Assembly (NCBI RefSeq): GCF_009831455.1
Contig: NZ_WOWO01000001.1
Location: forward strand, 496,001-560,000
Origin: Salinirussus salinus
GTDB lineage: Archaea; Halobacteriota; Halobacteria; Halobacteriales; Haloarculaceae
Direction of reading: 5' to 3'
DNA length: 64,000 nucleotides
In this document: in pieces, positions 1 to 13,678 of the stretch
How the letters are laid out: each line of letters opens with the position of its first letter
Position numbering within the stretch: the first letter of the stretch is position 1
Translations under genes and position numbers: made by a program
Notes under the pieces: model-generated
Seen by the model: the letters and a program-made list of their open reading frames with translations, nothing else
Told to the model about the DNA's origin: nothing
The model's database searches: none

Positions 1-4214
<4,214 letters not shown>

Positions 4215-4233
4215 TCACCGCGGTAGCGCACGG

Positions 4234-4243
4234 CTTATAATCG
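4234..4243 (+). promoter_or_regulatory. TATA box of top6BA
   Basis: CTTATAATCG is centred about 27 nt before the top6B ATG. This predicts a leaderless transcript, the common haloarchaeal arrangement. Confidence 0.6.
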
Positions 4244-4264
4244 CCCGCCGCGAACGGGCGCCAA

Positions 4265-6703
4265 ATGTCTTTCCAGTCGACGCTCGGCGAGGACGAGGGG
4301 ATCGCCGAGGAGCTGGCCGAGAGCCAGCGCGCCATCTCCATCGCCGAGTTCTTCGAGAAGAACAAGCACATGCTCGGGTTCGACTCGGGGGCCCGGGCGC
4401 TCGTCACCGCGGTCAAGGAGGGGGTCGACAACAGCCTCGACGCCTGTGAGGAAGCCGACATTCTCCCGGACATCTACGTCGAGATCAAGGAATCGGGGGA
4501 CTACTACACGCTCGTCATCGAGGACAACGGTCCCGGGATCACCGAAGACCAGATCCCGAAGGTCTTCGGTAAGCTGCTGTACGGCAGCCGATTTCACAAG
4601 CGCGAGCAGAACCGCGGTCAGCAGGGCATCGGGATCTCCGCGGCGGTCCTCTACTCGCAGCTGACCTCCGGCAAGCCCGCGAAGATCACCTCCCGGACCC
4701 GGGGGAGCGAGGAGGCCCAGTACTTCGAGCTGATCGTCGACACCGACGACAACGAGCCCGAGATCAGCGAGTCCTCCACGACCGCCTGGGACCGCCCTCA
4801 CGGCACCCGGATCGAGCTGGAGATGGAGGGGAACATGCGGGCCCGCCAGCAGCTCCACGACTACGTCAAACACACCGCCGTGGTGAACCCCCACGCCCGC
4901 ATCGAACTCCGGGAGCCCAGCGCCGAGTTCAAGTACGAGCGGGCGACCGACCAGCTCCCCGCGGAAACCGAGGAGATCCGCCCCCACCCCCACGGCGTGG
5001 AACTGGGGACGCTGATCAAGATGGCCGAGGCGACGGACTCCTACTCCATCTCCGGCTTCCTGCAGGGGGAGTTTACCCGCGTCGGCGGCAAGACCGCCGA
5101 CTCGGTGATCGCGAACTTCAACGACCGCCACTTCGGCCGCGAGATGACCTGGCGGCCACCACAGAGTCACGAGAACGAGGACATCGAAGCCGCCGTCCGG
5201 GAGGCAGTCGCCAACAAGGGCAAGGAGGCGACCGCCGACTTCGCCGCCCGCGTGTCCGAGGACCTTGGCGGACGTGACCGGGTCGCCCACCACCAGGTCG
5301 TCGCGGCGGTCGCGGAGGCGGCCGACACCGTCGCCGAGGCGTACGACACGACCTTCGGCGACACGGTCCGGCAGAAAGCCGTGGCGGCTGCCTGGGCGGC
5401 AGTGACTGCCGAGCGCGTCCCGGACGTGTACGCGCTCGTGGACGCGGCCACGACCGACCGGAAGGACGACGCGGCCATCCAGGGACTGGCCGAGCGCCTG
5501 GCCGCGAAGTTCGAGGGCGGCGAAGGGGACGACGCTGACGGCGAGAGCCGCCACCGCGTCACCCGCGACGAACTGGCCGAGTACGTGCGACGGGCCGCGG
5601 AGATGACCGAGGAACACGACGACGCGACGTTCGGCGAGACCGCCCGCGGGAAGGTTGTCGACGAACTCTGGGCGGCCTGCGAGCGGGTACCCGACGACCC
5701 GCCCCGGGTCCACGCCGTCGCCAGCGACCGCGACACCGCCTCCGAGCTCCTGGAGGCGATGCGCGAGACGGACATCATCGCCCCGCCGACGGGCTGTCTG
5801 GCCCCGATCACCGAGGAGCTCGTCGAGGCGGGGCTCCGCAAGGAGTTCGACGCCGATTTCTATGCCGCGGCGACCCGGGACGCCTCGGTCCACGGCGGCG
5901 ACCCCTTCATCGTCGAGGCCGGGCTGGCCTACGGCGGCGACATCCCCGACGACGGGGCCGCCGAGGTGATGCGCTTTGCCAACCGGGTCCCGCTGGTCTA
6001 CCAGCGCGGCGCGTGTGCGACGACGGACGTGGTCAAGGGGATCAACTGGCGCAACTACGGGCTTGACCAGCCCGGGGGGTCGGGGATCCCGAACGGCCCC
6101 GCAGTGGTCATGGTCCACGTCGCCTCCACGAACGTCCCCTTCACCAGCGAATCCAAGGACGCCGTGGCGAACGTCCCGGAGATCGAACACGAGATCGAAC
6201 TCGCGGTGCGGGAGGCCGCCCGCGAGCTGAAGAGTTTCCTGAACAAGCGCCGCTCGATGCAACAGCGCCGGGAGAAACAGGACAAGCTGGCCACCATCCT
6301 CCCGGAGATGGCCGAGAAGCTCTCCGAAGTCACGGGTCGGCCGGCGCTGAACATCGACGACACGATGGCCCGGATCATGAACAACGTCCTCGTTGAGCGC
6401 GAGCGCGAGGACGGACAGGTCCGGCTGACCGTCGAGAACAACACCGACGCCGGTGCCGAGCTGGAGCTGACCGACATCGTCACCGCCGAGCCCGACCTGA
6501 ACGGGACGGACGCGGACGGAAACGCCGACGGCGGCGACCCGACCGTCGTCGAGATGGACGGCGAGTACTTCCTGAAGTGGTCGCCCGATGTGCCGGGCGG
6601 CGGGGAGGCCACCCTGGCGTACGACCTCGACGGCGATGCGGAGTGTGACCTCTCAGTCGAGGGCATCGAGGACGAGAAACTGACTGTCGACACCCGACAA
6701 TGA
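4265..6703 (+). CDS. top6B: DNA topoisomerase VI subunit B
   Basis: ATPase subunit of the archaeal type IIB topoisomerase that relaxes and decatenates DNA. The Bergerat (GHKL) fold is clear: [15 protein letters not shown] (about residues 50-64), [10 protein letters not shown] (84-93) and [15 protein letters not shown] (118-132). The transducer region follows from about residue 500 ([12 protein letters not shown]). A C-terminal beta-rich part (about 700-812) resembles the Ig-like tail known from some archaeal Top6B. At 812 aa it is much longer than the roughly 530-620 aa of crenarchaeal and methanogen proteins. Most of the excess is an acidic helical stretch at residues 300-498 containing two related segments 90 residues apart. 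The stop overlaps the top6A start (ATGA). Confidence 0.96.
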   Translation: MSFQSTLGEDEGIAEELAESQRAISIAEFFEKNKHMLGFDSGARALVTAVKEGVDNSLDACEEADILPDIYVEIKESGDYYTLVIEDNGPGITEDQIPKVFGKLLYGSRFHKREQNRGQQGIGISAAVLYSQLTSGKPAKITSRTRGSEEAQYFELIVDTDDNEPEISESSTTAWDRPHGTRIELEMEGNMRARQQLHDYVKHTAVVNPHARIELREPSAEFKYERATDQLPAETEEIRPHPHGVELGTLIKMAEATDSYSISGFLQGEFTRVGGKTADSVIANFNDRHFGREMTWRPPQSHENEDIEAAVREAVANKGKEATADFAARVSEDLGGRDRVAHHQVVAAVAEAADTVAEAYDTTFGDTVRQKAVAAAWAAVTAERVPDVYALVDAATTDRKDDAAIQGLAERLAAKFEGGEGDDADGESRHRVTRDELAEYVRRAAEMTEEHDDATFGETARGKVVDELWAACERVPDDPPRVHAVASDRDTASELLEAMRETDIIAPPTGCLAPITEELVEAGLRKEFDADFYAAATRDASVHGGDPFIVEAGLAYGGDIPDDGAAEVMRFANRVPLVYQRGACATTDVVKGINWRNYGLDQPGGSGIPNGPAVVMVHVASTNVPFTSESKDAVANVPEIEHEIELAVREAARELKSFLNKRRSMQQRREKQDKLATILPEMAEKLSEVTGRPALNIDDTMARIMNNVLVEREREDGQVRLTVENNTDAGAELELTDIVTAEPDLNGTDADGNADGGDPTVVEMDGEYFLKWSPDVPGGGEATLAYDLDGDAECDLSVEGIEDEKLTVDTRQ

Positions 6704-7809
6704 GCACCGACACCCCCACCCTGACCGAGGACGAGCAGCGAGCCCGCGAACAGCTCGTCGACCTCGCGGCACAGTTCTACGACCAGTTCGCGTCCGGGAC
6801 AGTCCCGAGCATGGACGTCCCCACCCGCACGAAATCCAACATCGAGTACGACCCCGAAAAGAAGGTGTGGGTCTACGGCGACCGCCACTCCACGCGGTCG
6901 GCGAACTCGATCCGGGGCGCCCAGAAGCTGCTGAAGGCCGTCTACACCATCGACTTCCTCAGCCGACAGCTCGAGGAGGGCCGCTCGTCGACGCTGCGGG
7001 AGCTGTACTACCTCTCCGAATCCTGGGACCTCGACGAGGCCCAGTTCTCCAGCCAGGACGAGTCCAACGACCTCATCGAGGACCTCGAGATCGTCTCGGG
7101 GGCGACCCGCGAGGACTTCCACATGCGCCCCGAGGAGTCGGGCGCGACCGTGATGGGGCCGCTCCTGCTGCGCGAGCAGACCCGCCGGGGCGAGCGGGAG
7201 ATCCACTGCCAGGAGGACGTCGGCGAGGGCGGCTACCAGATCCCCAACAACCCCGACACCATCGACTTTCTGGATTCGGACGCCGAGTTCGTCCTCTGTG
7301 TGGAGACCGGCGGCATGCGCGACCGGCTGGTCGAGAACGGCTTCGACGACGAGATGGACGCGCTGGTCGTCCACCTGAAGGGCCAGCCCGCCCGCGCGAC
7401 CCGCCGGCTCACCAAGCGGCTGCGCGACGAACTCGACTTACCGGTGGTCGTCTTCACCGACGGCGACCCCTGGAGTTACCGGATCTACGGCTCGGTGGCC
7501 TACGGCTCGATCAAGTCCGCCCACCTCTCGGAGTATCTCGCCACCCCCGAGGCGGACTTCGTCGGCATCCGGCCGGAGGACATCGTCGAGTACGACCTCC
7601 CGACCGACCCGCTCTCCGACTCGGACGTCAACGCCCTGGAGTCGGAACTGGAGGACCCGCGGTTCCAGACCGACTTCTGGGAGGAGCAGATCGAGTTGCA
7701 ACTCGACATCGAGAAGAAATCCGAACAGCAGTCGCTGGCCTCCCGCGGCCTGGACTTCGTGACCGACACCTACCTCCCCGAACGGCTGGACGAGATGGGC
7801 GTCATCTGA
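6700..7809 (+). CDS. top6A: DNA topoisomerase VI subunit A (Spo11-like)
   Basis: Catalytic DNA-cleaving subunit of topoisomerase VI, 369 aa, the normal size. The winged-helix (CAP-like) domain carries [12 protein letters not shown]; one of the paired tyrosines 103/104 is the nucleophile that forms the 5'-phosphotyrosine link. The TOPRIM domain follows, with [12 protein letters not shown] (metal-binding Glu) and [19 protein letters not shown] (DxD). The start codon overlaps the top6B stop by 4 nt, giving coupled synthesis of the A2B2 complex. Confidence 0.97.
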   Translation: MSTDTPTLTEDEQRAREQLVDLAAQFYDQFASGTVPSMDVPTRTKSNIEYDPEKKVWVYGDRHSTRSANSIRGAQKLLKAVYTIDFLSRQLEEGRSSTLRELYYLSESWDLDEAQFSSQDESNDLIEDLEIVSGATREDFHMRPEESGATVMGPLLLREQTRRGEREIHCQEDVGEGGYQIPNNPDTIDFLDSDAEFVLCVETGGMRDRLVENGFDDEMDALVVHLKGQPARATRRLTKRLRDELDLPVVVFTDGDPWSYRIYGSVAYGSIKSAHLSEYLATPEADFVGIRPEDIVEYDLPTDPLSDSDVNALESELEDPRFQTDFWEEQIELQLDIEKKSEQQSLASRGLDFVTDTYLPERLDEMGVI

Positions 7810-7817
7810 CCCCCGGG

Positions 7818-8573
7818 CTACTCGCCGCCCTCGTCGAGTGCCACTTCGAGGCCGCGCTCGCGGCAGTCCTCTGCGAAGGCCGCCGAGTCCGTCTCCAGCG
7901 CCTCGAAGGTGTTGTAGTGAATCGGCACGACCAGCTCCGGGTCCAGGCGCTCCGCGAGGGCGGCTGCCTCGCGACGGTCCATCGTGAACGCGCCGCCGAT
8001 GGGCGGGAGGAACACGTCCACGTCCAGTTCGGCGTGTCCCTCCAGCACGTCAGTGTCTCCGGGCCAGAACGCGGTCGTGCCCTCGAAGGAAACGAGAAAG
8101 CCACAGCCCAGTCCCTCCGGGTGGAAAGGGGCCCCGTCGGCGGTCGTGTGGGGGCCGCCGGGCTCGTTGTACGCCGGGACGGTCCAGACCGGCAGGTCGG
8201 CGGCCACGGCGTCGTCCTCCATCGAAACCTCCCGCACGTCGTAGGGCAACTCGGACAGCCGCGGGAGGTCGCGCCCGCTGTCCCGCGGATCGATGCCCTC
8301 GAAGGCAAGGACTGTCGTCCCGTCGCCGGAGACGCGCTCGAGACCGCCGTCGTCGTAGTGGTGGACGTGCGAGAGACAGACGAGGTCGGCGTCCCCGGGC
8401 CGGTAATCCCGGCCCGACGGGTGCGCGCCGGCGGCTGCCGGGCTGTCGGGTTCCCACTCGCCGGTCAGGACGCCGTAGCGCCCGGGGTCGAGGTAGACGA
8501 CCCGGGCGCCCTCGAGCCGGACGGTCGCGTAGCCGAGCCACTCCACCGTGAGGCCGTCGTAGGTGACTGTCAT
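7818..8573 (-). CDS. metallo-beta-lactamase-fold hydrolase (UPF0173/UlaG-like)
   Basis: This 251-aa cytoplasmic protein starts MTVTYDGLTVEWLGYATVRLEG, the usual opening of UlaG/UPF0173-type metallo-beta-lactamase-fold hydrolases. The metal motif is LSHVHHYDDGG, a variant of HxHxDH with the acidic pair shifted by one position. Later ligands appear in WPGDTDVL and VPIHYNTFEAL. The start was placed at the ATG following MLAAPEPAA because a TATA-like box lies 27 nt before it. It converges with top6A with 8 bp between stops. Substrate unknown. Confidence 0.8.
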   Translation of the reverse strand: MTVTYDGLTVEWLGYATVRLEGARVVYLDPGRYGVLTGEWEPDSPAAAGAHPSGRDYRPGDADLVCLSHVHHYDDGGLERVSGDGTTVLAFEGIDPRDSGRDLPRLSELPYDVREVSMEDDAVAADLPVWTVPAYNEPGGPHTTADGAPFHPEGLGCGFLVSFEGTTAFWPGDTDVLEGHAELDVDVFLPPIGGAFTMDRREAAALAERLDPELVVPIHYNTFEALETDSAAFAEDCRERGLEVALDEGGE

Positions 8574-8594
8574 CGCCGCGGGTTCGGGCGCGGC

Positions 8595-8606
8595 GAGCAA
8601 AAGCCC
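8595..8606 (-). promoter_or_regulatory. TATA-like box of the metallo-hydrolase gene
   Basis: The minus strand reads GGGCTTTTGCTC, centred about 27 nt before the ATG at 8573, compatible with a leaderless transcript. Confidence 0.4.
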
Positions 8607-8678
8607 GTCGCGGACGGTGACGGTGCCGACGGCGGCGACGGACCCGGCAGTCGGGGCGGGCCGGCCGCCAGCCCTCGG

Positions 8679-11144
8679 CTACCCGGCGGTGCCGTTGACC
8701 GTTATCACGGCGCCGGGAGACCCCTCGTTAGACAGAGTCGGGTACGGGCGGTCGACCTGCGAGCCCGAGGGGTGGTAGGGGCCCCGGAAGTCGTAGGCGC
8801 GGTTGTCGTTGGTATCCAGGTGGGTCGCGACGTGGATCTCCGCCCCGTCCGCGACCGGACGACGCAACGGTATCGTCACGTCCTCCTGTGCTCCGGGCTC
8901 GATGTACTCGCTGACGCCGAGGACAGTCCCGTTGACGGTTCCCTCCCGGACGACGATGAAGCCGCCTTCGGAGCTGGTCGCGGCGTCGATGGTGACCGAC
9001 TCGCCGGACCCGGAGACGGTGACGCCGCCGGCCGCGACGGATGCCACCGGCGCGGAGACGAGCACGAAGACCAGGTATGCGAGTCCCAGCATCGCGGCGG
9101 CGTGTTTCGTCCCGTCCCGCAGCGAGCCGTTGCCGAGCTGACCGGCGATAAAGCCCGAGCAGACCGCCTGGACCAGGGCGGTGTGGAAGAAGACCAGCGT
9201 GTAGGCGGCCTTGTCGACCCGGCCAAAGCGGGTGAACGCGTCGACGTTGACCCCCAGCCGGCTGGTCTGGTCGGCGCTGGGCGTCGGCACGGCCTCGGGC
9301 AGACTCGGTACCAGCACCTGGTTGACCGCGATGATGATGACCAGAAAGACCAGGAAGGCGATGTAGATGACGACCAGATAGGTGAGCATCTGCTGGCGGC
9401 GCTGGCGTCGCAGGTCCAGGTCCGCCCGCGCCTGCTCGGAGGCGATCCGGAGGACGTCCCCCAGGTCGCCGCTGGCTCGCATCGCGTTGTTCAGCAGGAC
9501 GACCACCCGGGTGACCGCCGTGGTCCGCACCCGGCGGCCGAGCCGGACCAGCGCGTCGTCGACGTTCGAGCCGTACTCGATGTCCCGCCAGACCCGCTCG
9601 ACTTCGGGTGTGAGCACGCCCAGGTCGCTCCCGCGGACCCGGTCGAGGCTCTTGACAAGCGTCATGCCGGCCTCGTTGAGGCTGGCCAGCCGCTCGAGCA
9701 GCTCCGGCATCGCCGCCTCGATCCGGTCGATCCGGCGCTTGTACACCTCCCGCACCACCCCGTAGCTGACGAGGACGACGAGCGCCGACTGCACGAGAAG
9801 GTCGTCCAGCACCCAGAGGTTGACCCCGGTGCCGGTCAGCGCGCCCGGCAGCCGGACCAGAAAGAGCGCGCCCGCGAGCGGTACCGCGACGTACAGCACC
9901 GTCGTCGGGTCCGACAGCGCCGTCCGGAACGGGCGCCGGACCGCGCTCTTGACGCGGGTGACGCGGTCGTGCCACGCCAGCACCCACTCGTTGTCGCCGT
10001 CGGCGGCGACGCCGCCGTCGGTCGCCCGCCGCTCGGCGCGTGGCGAGGCCCGGACGGGGGTGTCGACGGGCATCCGGTCGAGCACCTCGCTGCCGGTCCC
10101 TCGTGCGATGCCGAGCGTCTCCAGTTTCGAGGACAGGAAGACCGCGAAGCCGGCGTTGGCAAGCGGGATCAGCAGGTACGCGACCATCTGGAGGAAGGGA
10201 AGCGTGTCGGTGGTCGTCAGCCCGAACACGAGCAGGATGGTGATGAAAAAGAGCACACCGGCGACGAGTACCGTGACGTACCCCTCGGCGACGGTCGCCA
10301 GGAACTCCAGCACCTCCTCCTGGCGCTGCTCGGACTCCTCGCGAAAGCGCTCGTATGACTCCCGGAGGAACTCGGCGCGGTCGCTCCCGCTCTGGAGGAC
10401 GCTCGCGAAGTTCTCGGTGAAGGTCTTGAACTGCTCGCTGGGCGTTCGCCGCCCCATCCGCCGCAGCGCCGAGACCATGTCGCGGCCGAACAGCTCCATC
10501 TCGCGGACGACGATCCGCATCTCGCGGGCGGACTCGCCGTACACCTCGCCGTTCTCCCCGAGGATCCGCAACACTTCCGGCGTCTCCATCCCGCCCCGCG
10601 AGAGCGCGTACATGAACGCGGTCGTCCGCGGCAGCCCCTCCTCGATGCTCCGGCGGCGGACCTCGGCGTCGCTCTCGGGGAGCTTCCACCGGAAGACGTA
10701 GGCCCCGGCCGCGACGGCGACGCCCCCGACCACGAAGCCGCCGCCGAGCAGCCCCCAGTACAGCTCCGGCGAGACGACCAGTTCGAAACTCTTGGAGAAG
10801 CCGAGCGTCCCGGCGATGGCGTTCGGAAGCTCCGCCAGCTTCCGGATGACGGGCTCGACGACCAGGAGCAGGCCGGCGACGGCGTAGGCGGTCCCCAGCC
10901 CGCCGCCGACGAAGCCGAGCACCACGAACAGGTACGTCTTGGCGGCGTAGGTCCGGTAGGACTGACCGATGTAGGCGGACTCGATGACCCGCTTGCGCTC
11001 TGGGTGTTCGGAGAGCACCCGGCCGAAGAGCACGCGGGCGAGCCGGGCCACGACACGGTCGACCCGGGGGCTGACCTTCGACCCGGCGTACGCGGCCGCC
11101 ACGAGGGCGACGACCACCAGCCCCAGGAGGTCGACGAGACTCAT
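8679..11144 (-). CDS. type II/IV pilus secretion platform protein (T2SSF/PilC-TadC type) with a C-terminal surface domain
   Basis: This 821-aa membrane protein has two T2SSF-like halves (about residues 170-330 and 470-640), each with helical cytoplasmic bundles such as FGRDMVSALRRMGRRTPSEQ and LASLNEAGMTLVKSLDRV, flanked by transmembrane helices. In the family this is the inner-membrane platform on which the adjacent ATPase drives pilin polymerisation. Unusually, after the last membrane helices (to about residue 700) there is a soluble tail of about 120 residues with TIDAATSSEGGFIVV, VLGVSEYIEPGAQEDVTIPL and HVATHLDTNDNRAYDF. I recognise this pattern as the haloarchaeal surface-domain family DUF7282 (recalled, not searched). 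The start overlaps the ATPase stop (ATGA). No pilin gene is adjacent. Confidence 0.85.
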   Translation of the reverse strand: MSLVDLLGLVVVALVAAAYAGSKVSPRVDRVVARLARVLFGRVLSEHPERKRVIESAYIGQSYRTYAAKTYLFVVLGFVGGGLGTAYAVAGLLLVVEPVIRKLAELPNAIAGTLGFSKSFELVVSPELYWGLLGGGFVVGGVAVAAGAYVFRWKLPESDAEVRRRSIEEGLPRTTAFMYALSRGGMETPEVLRILGENGEVYGESAREMRIVVREMELFGRDMVSALRRMGRRTPSEQFKTFTENFASVLQSGSDRAEFLRESYERFREESEQRQEEVLEFLATVAEGYVTVLVAGVLFFITILLVFGLTTTDTLPFLQMVAYLLIPLANAGFAVFLSSKLETLGIARGTGSEVLDRMPVDTPVRASPRAERRATDGGVAADGDNEWVLAWHDRVTRVKSAVRRPFRTALSDPTTVLYVAVPLAGALFLVRLPGALTGTGVNLWVLDDLLVQSALVVLVSYGVVREVYKRRIDRIEAAMPELLERLASLNEAGMTLVKSLDRVRGSDLGVLTPEVERVWRDIEYGSNVDDALVRLGRRVRTTAVTRVVVLLNNAMRASGDLGDVLRIASEQARADLDLRRQRRQQMLTYLVVIYIAFLVFLVIIIAVNQVLVPSLPEAVPTPSADQTSRLGVNVDAFTRFGRVDKAAYTLVFFHTALVQAVCSGFIAGQLGNGSLRDGTKHAAAMLGLAYLVFVLVSAPVASVAAGGVTVSGSGESVTIDAATSSEGGFIVVREGTVNGTVLGVSEYIEPGAQEDVTIPLRRPVADGAEIHVATHLDTNDNRAYDFRGPYHPSGSQVDRPYPTLSNEGSPGAVITVNGTAG

Positions 11145-12787
11145 CCCTTGCTCTGGATGTCCACGGCGCCGGCCCCGGAGTCTTCGAGGTCGGCGCGGTC
11201 GATCCGCGCGAGCACCTCCTCACGGTCGGCGTAGTACTTGTTGACCATGGCGGTGAACCGGCGGTAGTCGGTGATCCCCTCGCGCTGGAGATACCGGAGA
11301 AAGCGCCGCCGGTTTTTCAGCTCCCCGAGCAGTTCGGACTCGCTCCAGCCGTTCTCCTCGCGGATCTCGTCCATGAGCCCGGAGTTAGACTCCGAGAAGC
11401 TGTCGGCGGTGGCGTCCCAGTTGTAGGTGTTGGAGTAGTCGAGTTCGCCGGTGCGCTGGTCGATCCCCTCGATCTCCGCGAGGGTCTTGGCGCGCCGGAC
11501 CCGTTCCCCGCCCGTGCGCCCGAGCACCTGCACACAGAGGATATCGAGCGAGGAGACCATCGGCCGGGGGACGTTGATCGGCTCGTTCTCCAGACGGTTG
11601 ATGACGGTCTGGACCGAGTCGGCGTGCAGCGTCGAGAACGTGGTGTGGCCGGTGTTCATCGCCTGGAAGAGGGTGATCGCCTCCTCGCCGCGGACCTCGC
11701 CGACGATGATGTACTCCGGGCGATGCCGCAGCGCCGACCGCAGCAGGTCGTACATCGTGATGTCGCCCTCGCCGACCCGCTCGCGGGTCACCGAGGACAG
11801 CCAGTTGTCGTGGTACAGCGACAGCTCGCGGGTGTCCTCGATGGTCAGCACCTTCGCCCGCGGCGGGATGAACATCGACACCGCGTTCATCGACGTGGTC
11901 TTGCCGGCTGCGGTCCCGCCGGCGAAGATCAGCGACTTGTTGTGCTCGATGGCCAGCCAGAGGTAGGCCAGCATCCGGACGCTGAAGGTGCCGTACTCGA
12001 GCAGGTCCACCGGGGTGAAGGGTTCCTCGGCGTACTTCCGGATGGTGAACGCAGACCCCTTCGGGGTGACCTCCTCGCCGAGCGCCAGTTCGATGCGGGA
12101 GCCGTCGGGCAGCGTCGTCGAGACGACCGGGTCCGAAACCGAGATGTGCCGGCCCGACCGCTGGGCGAGCTGGACCACGAAGTTGTCCAGCTCCCCGCGC
12201 CCGTAGGTGACGCTGGTCTCGACGTCGGTGTACTCGTCGTGGTAAATAAAGACCGGCAGGCCCGGCCCGTCACAGGAGATGTCCTCGATGTGGGGGTCGT
12301 GCATCAGCGGGTCGAGCCGGCCGTACCCCTGGAAGTCACGGTACAGGTAGTAAAACAGCCGGTAGAAGGACTCCTCGGGGACGCTGACGCCGTACTCCTC
12401 GAGGCGCTCGTGGAGCTCCTCCCGGAGCGCGGCTTCGGAGTCCTCGGCGACGTCCTCCCGGTACAGAAGCGGGTCGCGGACCTCGTCGAACAGCCGGTCG
12501 AGCAGCCGACGCTCCAGGTCGGACAGCGCCGGCTCGACGACGTGGTAGTAGTGTTCGCTCTCCTCGGGGTCGTAGTTGACCGAGACGAAGGCGAAGGGGG
12601 CGTTCAGCCAGTAGCGGTCGAGTTCCTCGTAGCCCTCCAGCCCGTCGAAGGAGACCAGCCGGCCGTGGCGTTTCGGGTCGTACTCGGTGACTGTCATCGT
12701 CGACCCGCTCAACACCCGGGCGGTCTGTGCGAGCCAGTCGCGGATCCCGTCGAGCGGCCCGTCCCCGTTCGCTGTGCCCTGTGCCAT
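11141..12787 (-). CDS. type II/IV secretion system ATPase (PilB/GspE-VirB11 family)
   Basis: Cytoplasmic motor ATPase of an archaeal type IV pilus-like system, 548 aa. Walker A is FAGGTAAGKTTSMNA, the Walker B region is EYIIVGEVRGEEA, and the His box is TGHTTFSTLHADSV. The N-terminal region (YEELDRYWLNAPFAFVSV) matches the archaeal PilB/ArlI type. It is first in a two-gene operon with the platform protein. A TATA box 44 nt upstream predicts a short leader. This is unlikely to be the archaellum motor because no arl or chemotaxis genes are nearby. Confidence 0.9.
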   Translation of the reverse strand: MAQGTANGDGPLDGIRDWLAQTARVLSGSTMTVTEYDPKRHGRLVSFDGLEGYEELDRYWLNAPFAFVSVNYDPEESEHYYHVVEPALSDLERRLLDRLFDEVRDPLLYREDVAEDSEAALREELHERLEEYGVSVPEESFYRLFYYLYRDFQGYGRLDPLMHDPHIEDISCDGPGLPVFIYHDEYTDVETSVTYGRGELDNFVVQLAQRSGRHISVSDPVVSTTLPDGSRIELALGEEVTPKGSAFTIRKYAEEPFTPVDLLEYGTFSVRMLAYLWLAIEHNKSLIFAGGTAAGKTTSMNAVSMFIPPRAKVLTIEDTRELSLYHDNWLSSVTRERVGEGDITMYDLLRSALRHRPEYIIVGEVRGEEAITLFQAMNTGHTTFSTLHADSVQTVINRLENEPINVPRPMVSSLDILCVQVLGRTGGERVRRAKTLAEIEGIDQRTGELDYSNTYNWDATADSFSESNSGLMDEIREENGWSESELLGELKNRRRFLRYLQREGITDYRRFTAMVNKYYADREEVLARIDRADLEDSGAGAVDIQSKG

Positions 12788-12824
12788 CGTTTTTCGCCGC
12801 AGTAGGAACCGGTTACTCGGCCAG

Positions 12825-12838
12825 CTACTTATACTGCC
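12825..12838 (-). promoter_or_regulatory. TATA box of the pilus ATPase operon
   Basis: The minus strand reads GGCAGTATAAGTAG, about 44 nt before the ATPase ATG, so the transcript would carry a leader of roughly 18 nt. Confidence 0.5.
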
Positions 12839-12882
12839 TGCCCGCCACAGGGCGGTCCGGACGGCTCGCCGTCGCCGCGGAG

Positions 12883-13557
12883 TCAGACCCGCTCGATCCG
12901 TACCAGGATGGCCCCCAGACCAAGCTGGAAGAGTATCCCGACCGGGACAGTCGTCCCCGCCGTCGCCTGCCAGTGCTGCCAGAGCGGGACCAGCAGAGCC
13001 AACCCCGCCACGAGCAACAGCAGGCCGAGCGCACGGACCGGGTCGCCGTACGTTCGGCCGCGACCCTCGTCCCGGTGCAGGCGGTGGTCGGCCAGCCCGG
13101 CCGCGAGCGGGGCGACTGTCGCTGCCGCCAGCAGGACCAGGAGGTCGCCGGACAGCCCCGCAGCCAGCGCCGCAGCGAGGACGAGCACGGCACTCGCGGC
13201 GACCAGGCCGAAGGTCAGCCGCGGCGTGAACCGCCGCTCGAGCCGGTCATCGCGGAGGTAGTAGACGACGCTCAGTCCCAGCGGGACGAGGAAGGCGGCG
13301 CTGCCGGCCAGCCACGCCGTCGCGGCCAGCGTCTCCCCGGGGGTGGCGACGAAGCCGGGGACCTGCCAGACAAAGAGGAGGGGACGCTCGCCGGGGAGCT
13401 CGGTCCCGAGGATGTACAGCAGGCGAAGCGGGAGAAAGCGGAAGGTGAGCGCGGTGAGCCCCTGCGGGGAGAACAGCGTCACCGACCAGGGCAACAGCGC
13501 ACACAGCCACGTCGCCAGCACGGCGAGTTCGCCGGCGTACTCCGAGCGTGCCCACAT
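12883..13557 (-). CDS. hypothetical six-helix membrane protein
   Basis: This 224-aa protein is made almost entirely of hydrophobic helices: near residues 12-30, 68-100 (two), 115-135, 137-155, 180-195 and 205-220. A loop of about 40 residues with LRLLYILGTELPGERPLLF lies between the first and second. I recognise no catalytic motif. It resembles haloarchaea-specific membrane proteins of unknown function. It lies 95 bp upstream of the pilus ATPase gene on the same strand but has its own TATA-like box, and the ATPase gene has one too, so an operon is unlikely. Confidence 0.7.
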   Translation of the reverse strand: MWARSEYAGELAVLATWLCALLPWSVTLFSPQGLTALTFRFLPLRLLYILGTELPGERPLLFVWQVPGFVATPGETLAATAWLAGSAAFLVPLGLSVVYYLRDDRLERRFTPRLTFGLVAASAVLVLAAALAAGLSGDLLVLLAAATVAPLAAGLADHRLHRDEGRGRTYGDPVRALGLLLLVAGLALLVPLWQHWQATAGTTVPVGILFQLGLGAILVRIERV

Positions 13558-13578
13558 ACCATCCCGGGCGACCGGCGG

Positions 13579-13589
13579 GCGATAAAAGC
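13579..13589 (-). promoter_or_regulatory. TATA-like box of the membrane-protein gene
   Basis: The minus strand reads GCTTTTATCGC, centred 28 nt before the ATG at 13557, the leaderless spacing. Confidence 0.5.
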
Positions 13590-13678
13590 TGTCGGCTTCG
13601 CGTCCGGGAGCACCGACCGCGGTCGACGTCGACCGGCGTTACGTTCTTGCCCGCGGGCGACGTACGTACCGGTATCGG

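Noticed and set aside
6867-10358. Plus-strand open frame of 1163 codons across top6A, the metallo-hydrolase and the pilus platform gene
   Set aside because: Pro/Arg/Gly/His-rich composition, no domain, and it is antisense or out of frame to three well-supported genes. Long stop-free shadow frames are expected at this G+C.
11141-12787. Archaellum motor (ArlI)
   Set aside because: No archaellin, ArlH or chemotaxis genes nearby; the pair with a two-domain platform protein fits a type IV pilus-like system.
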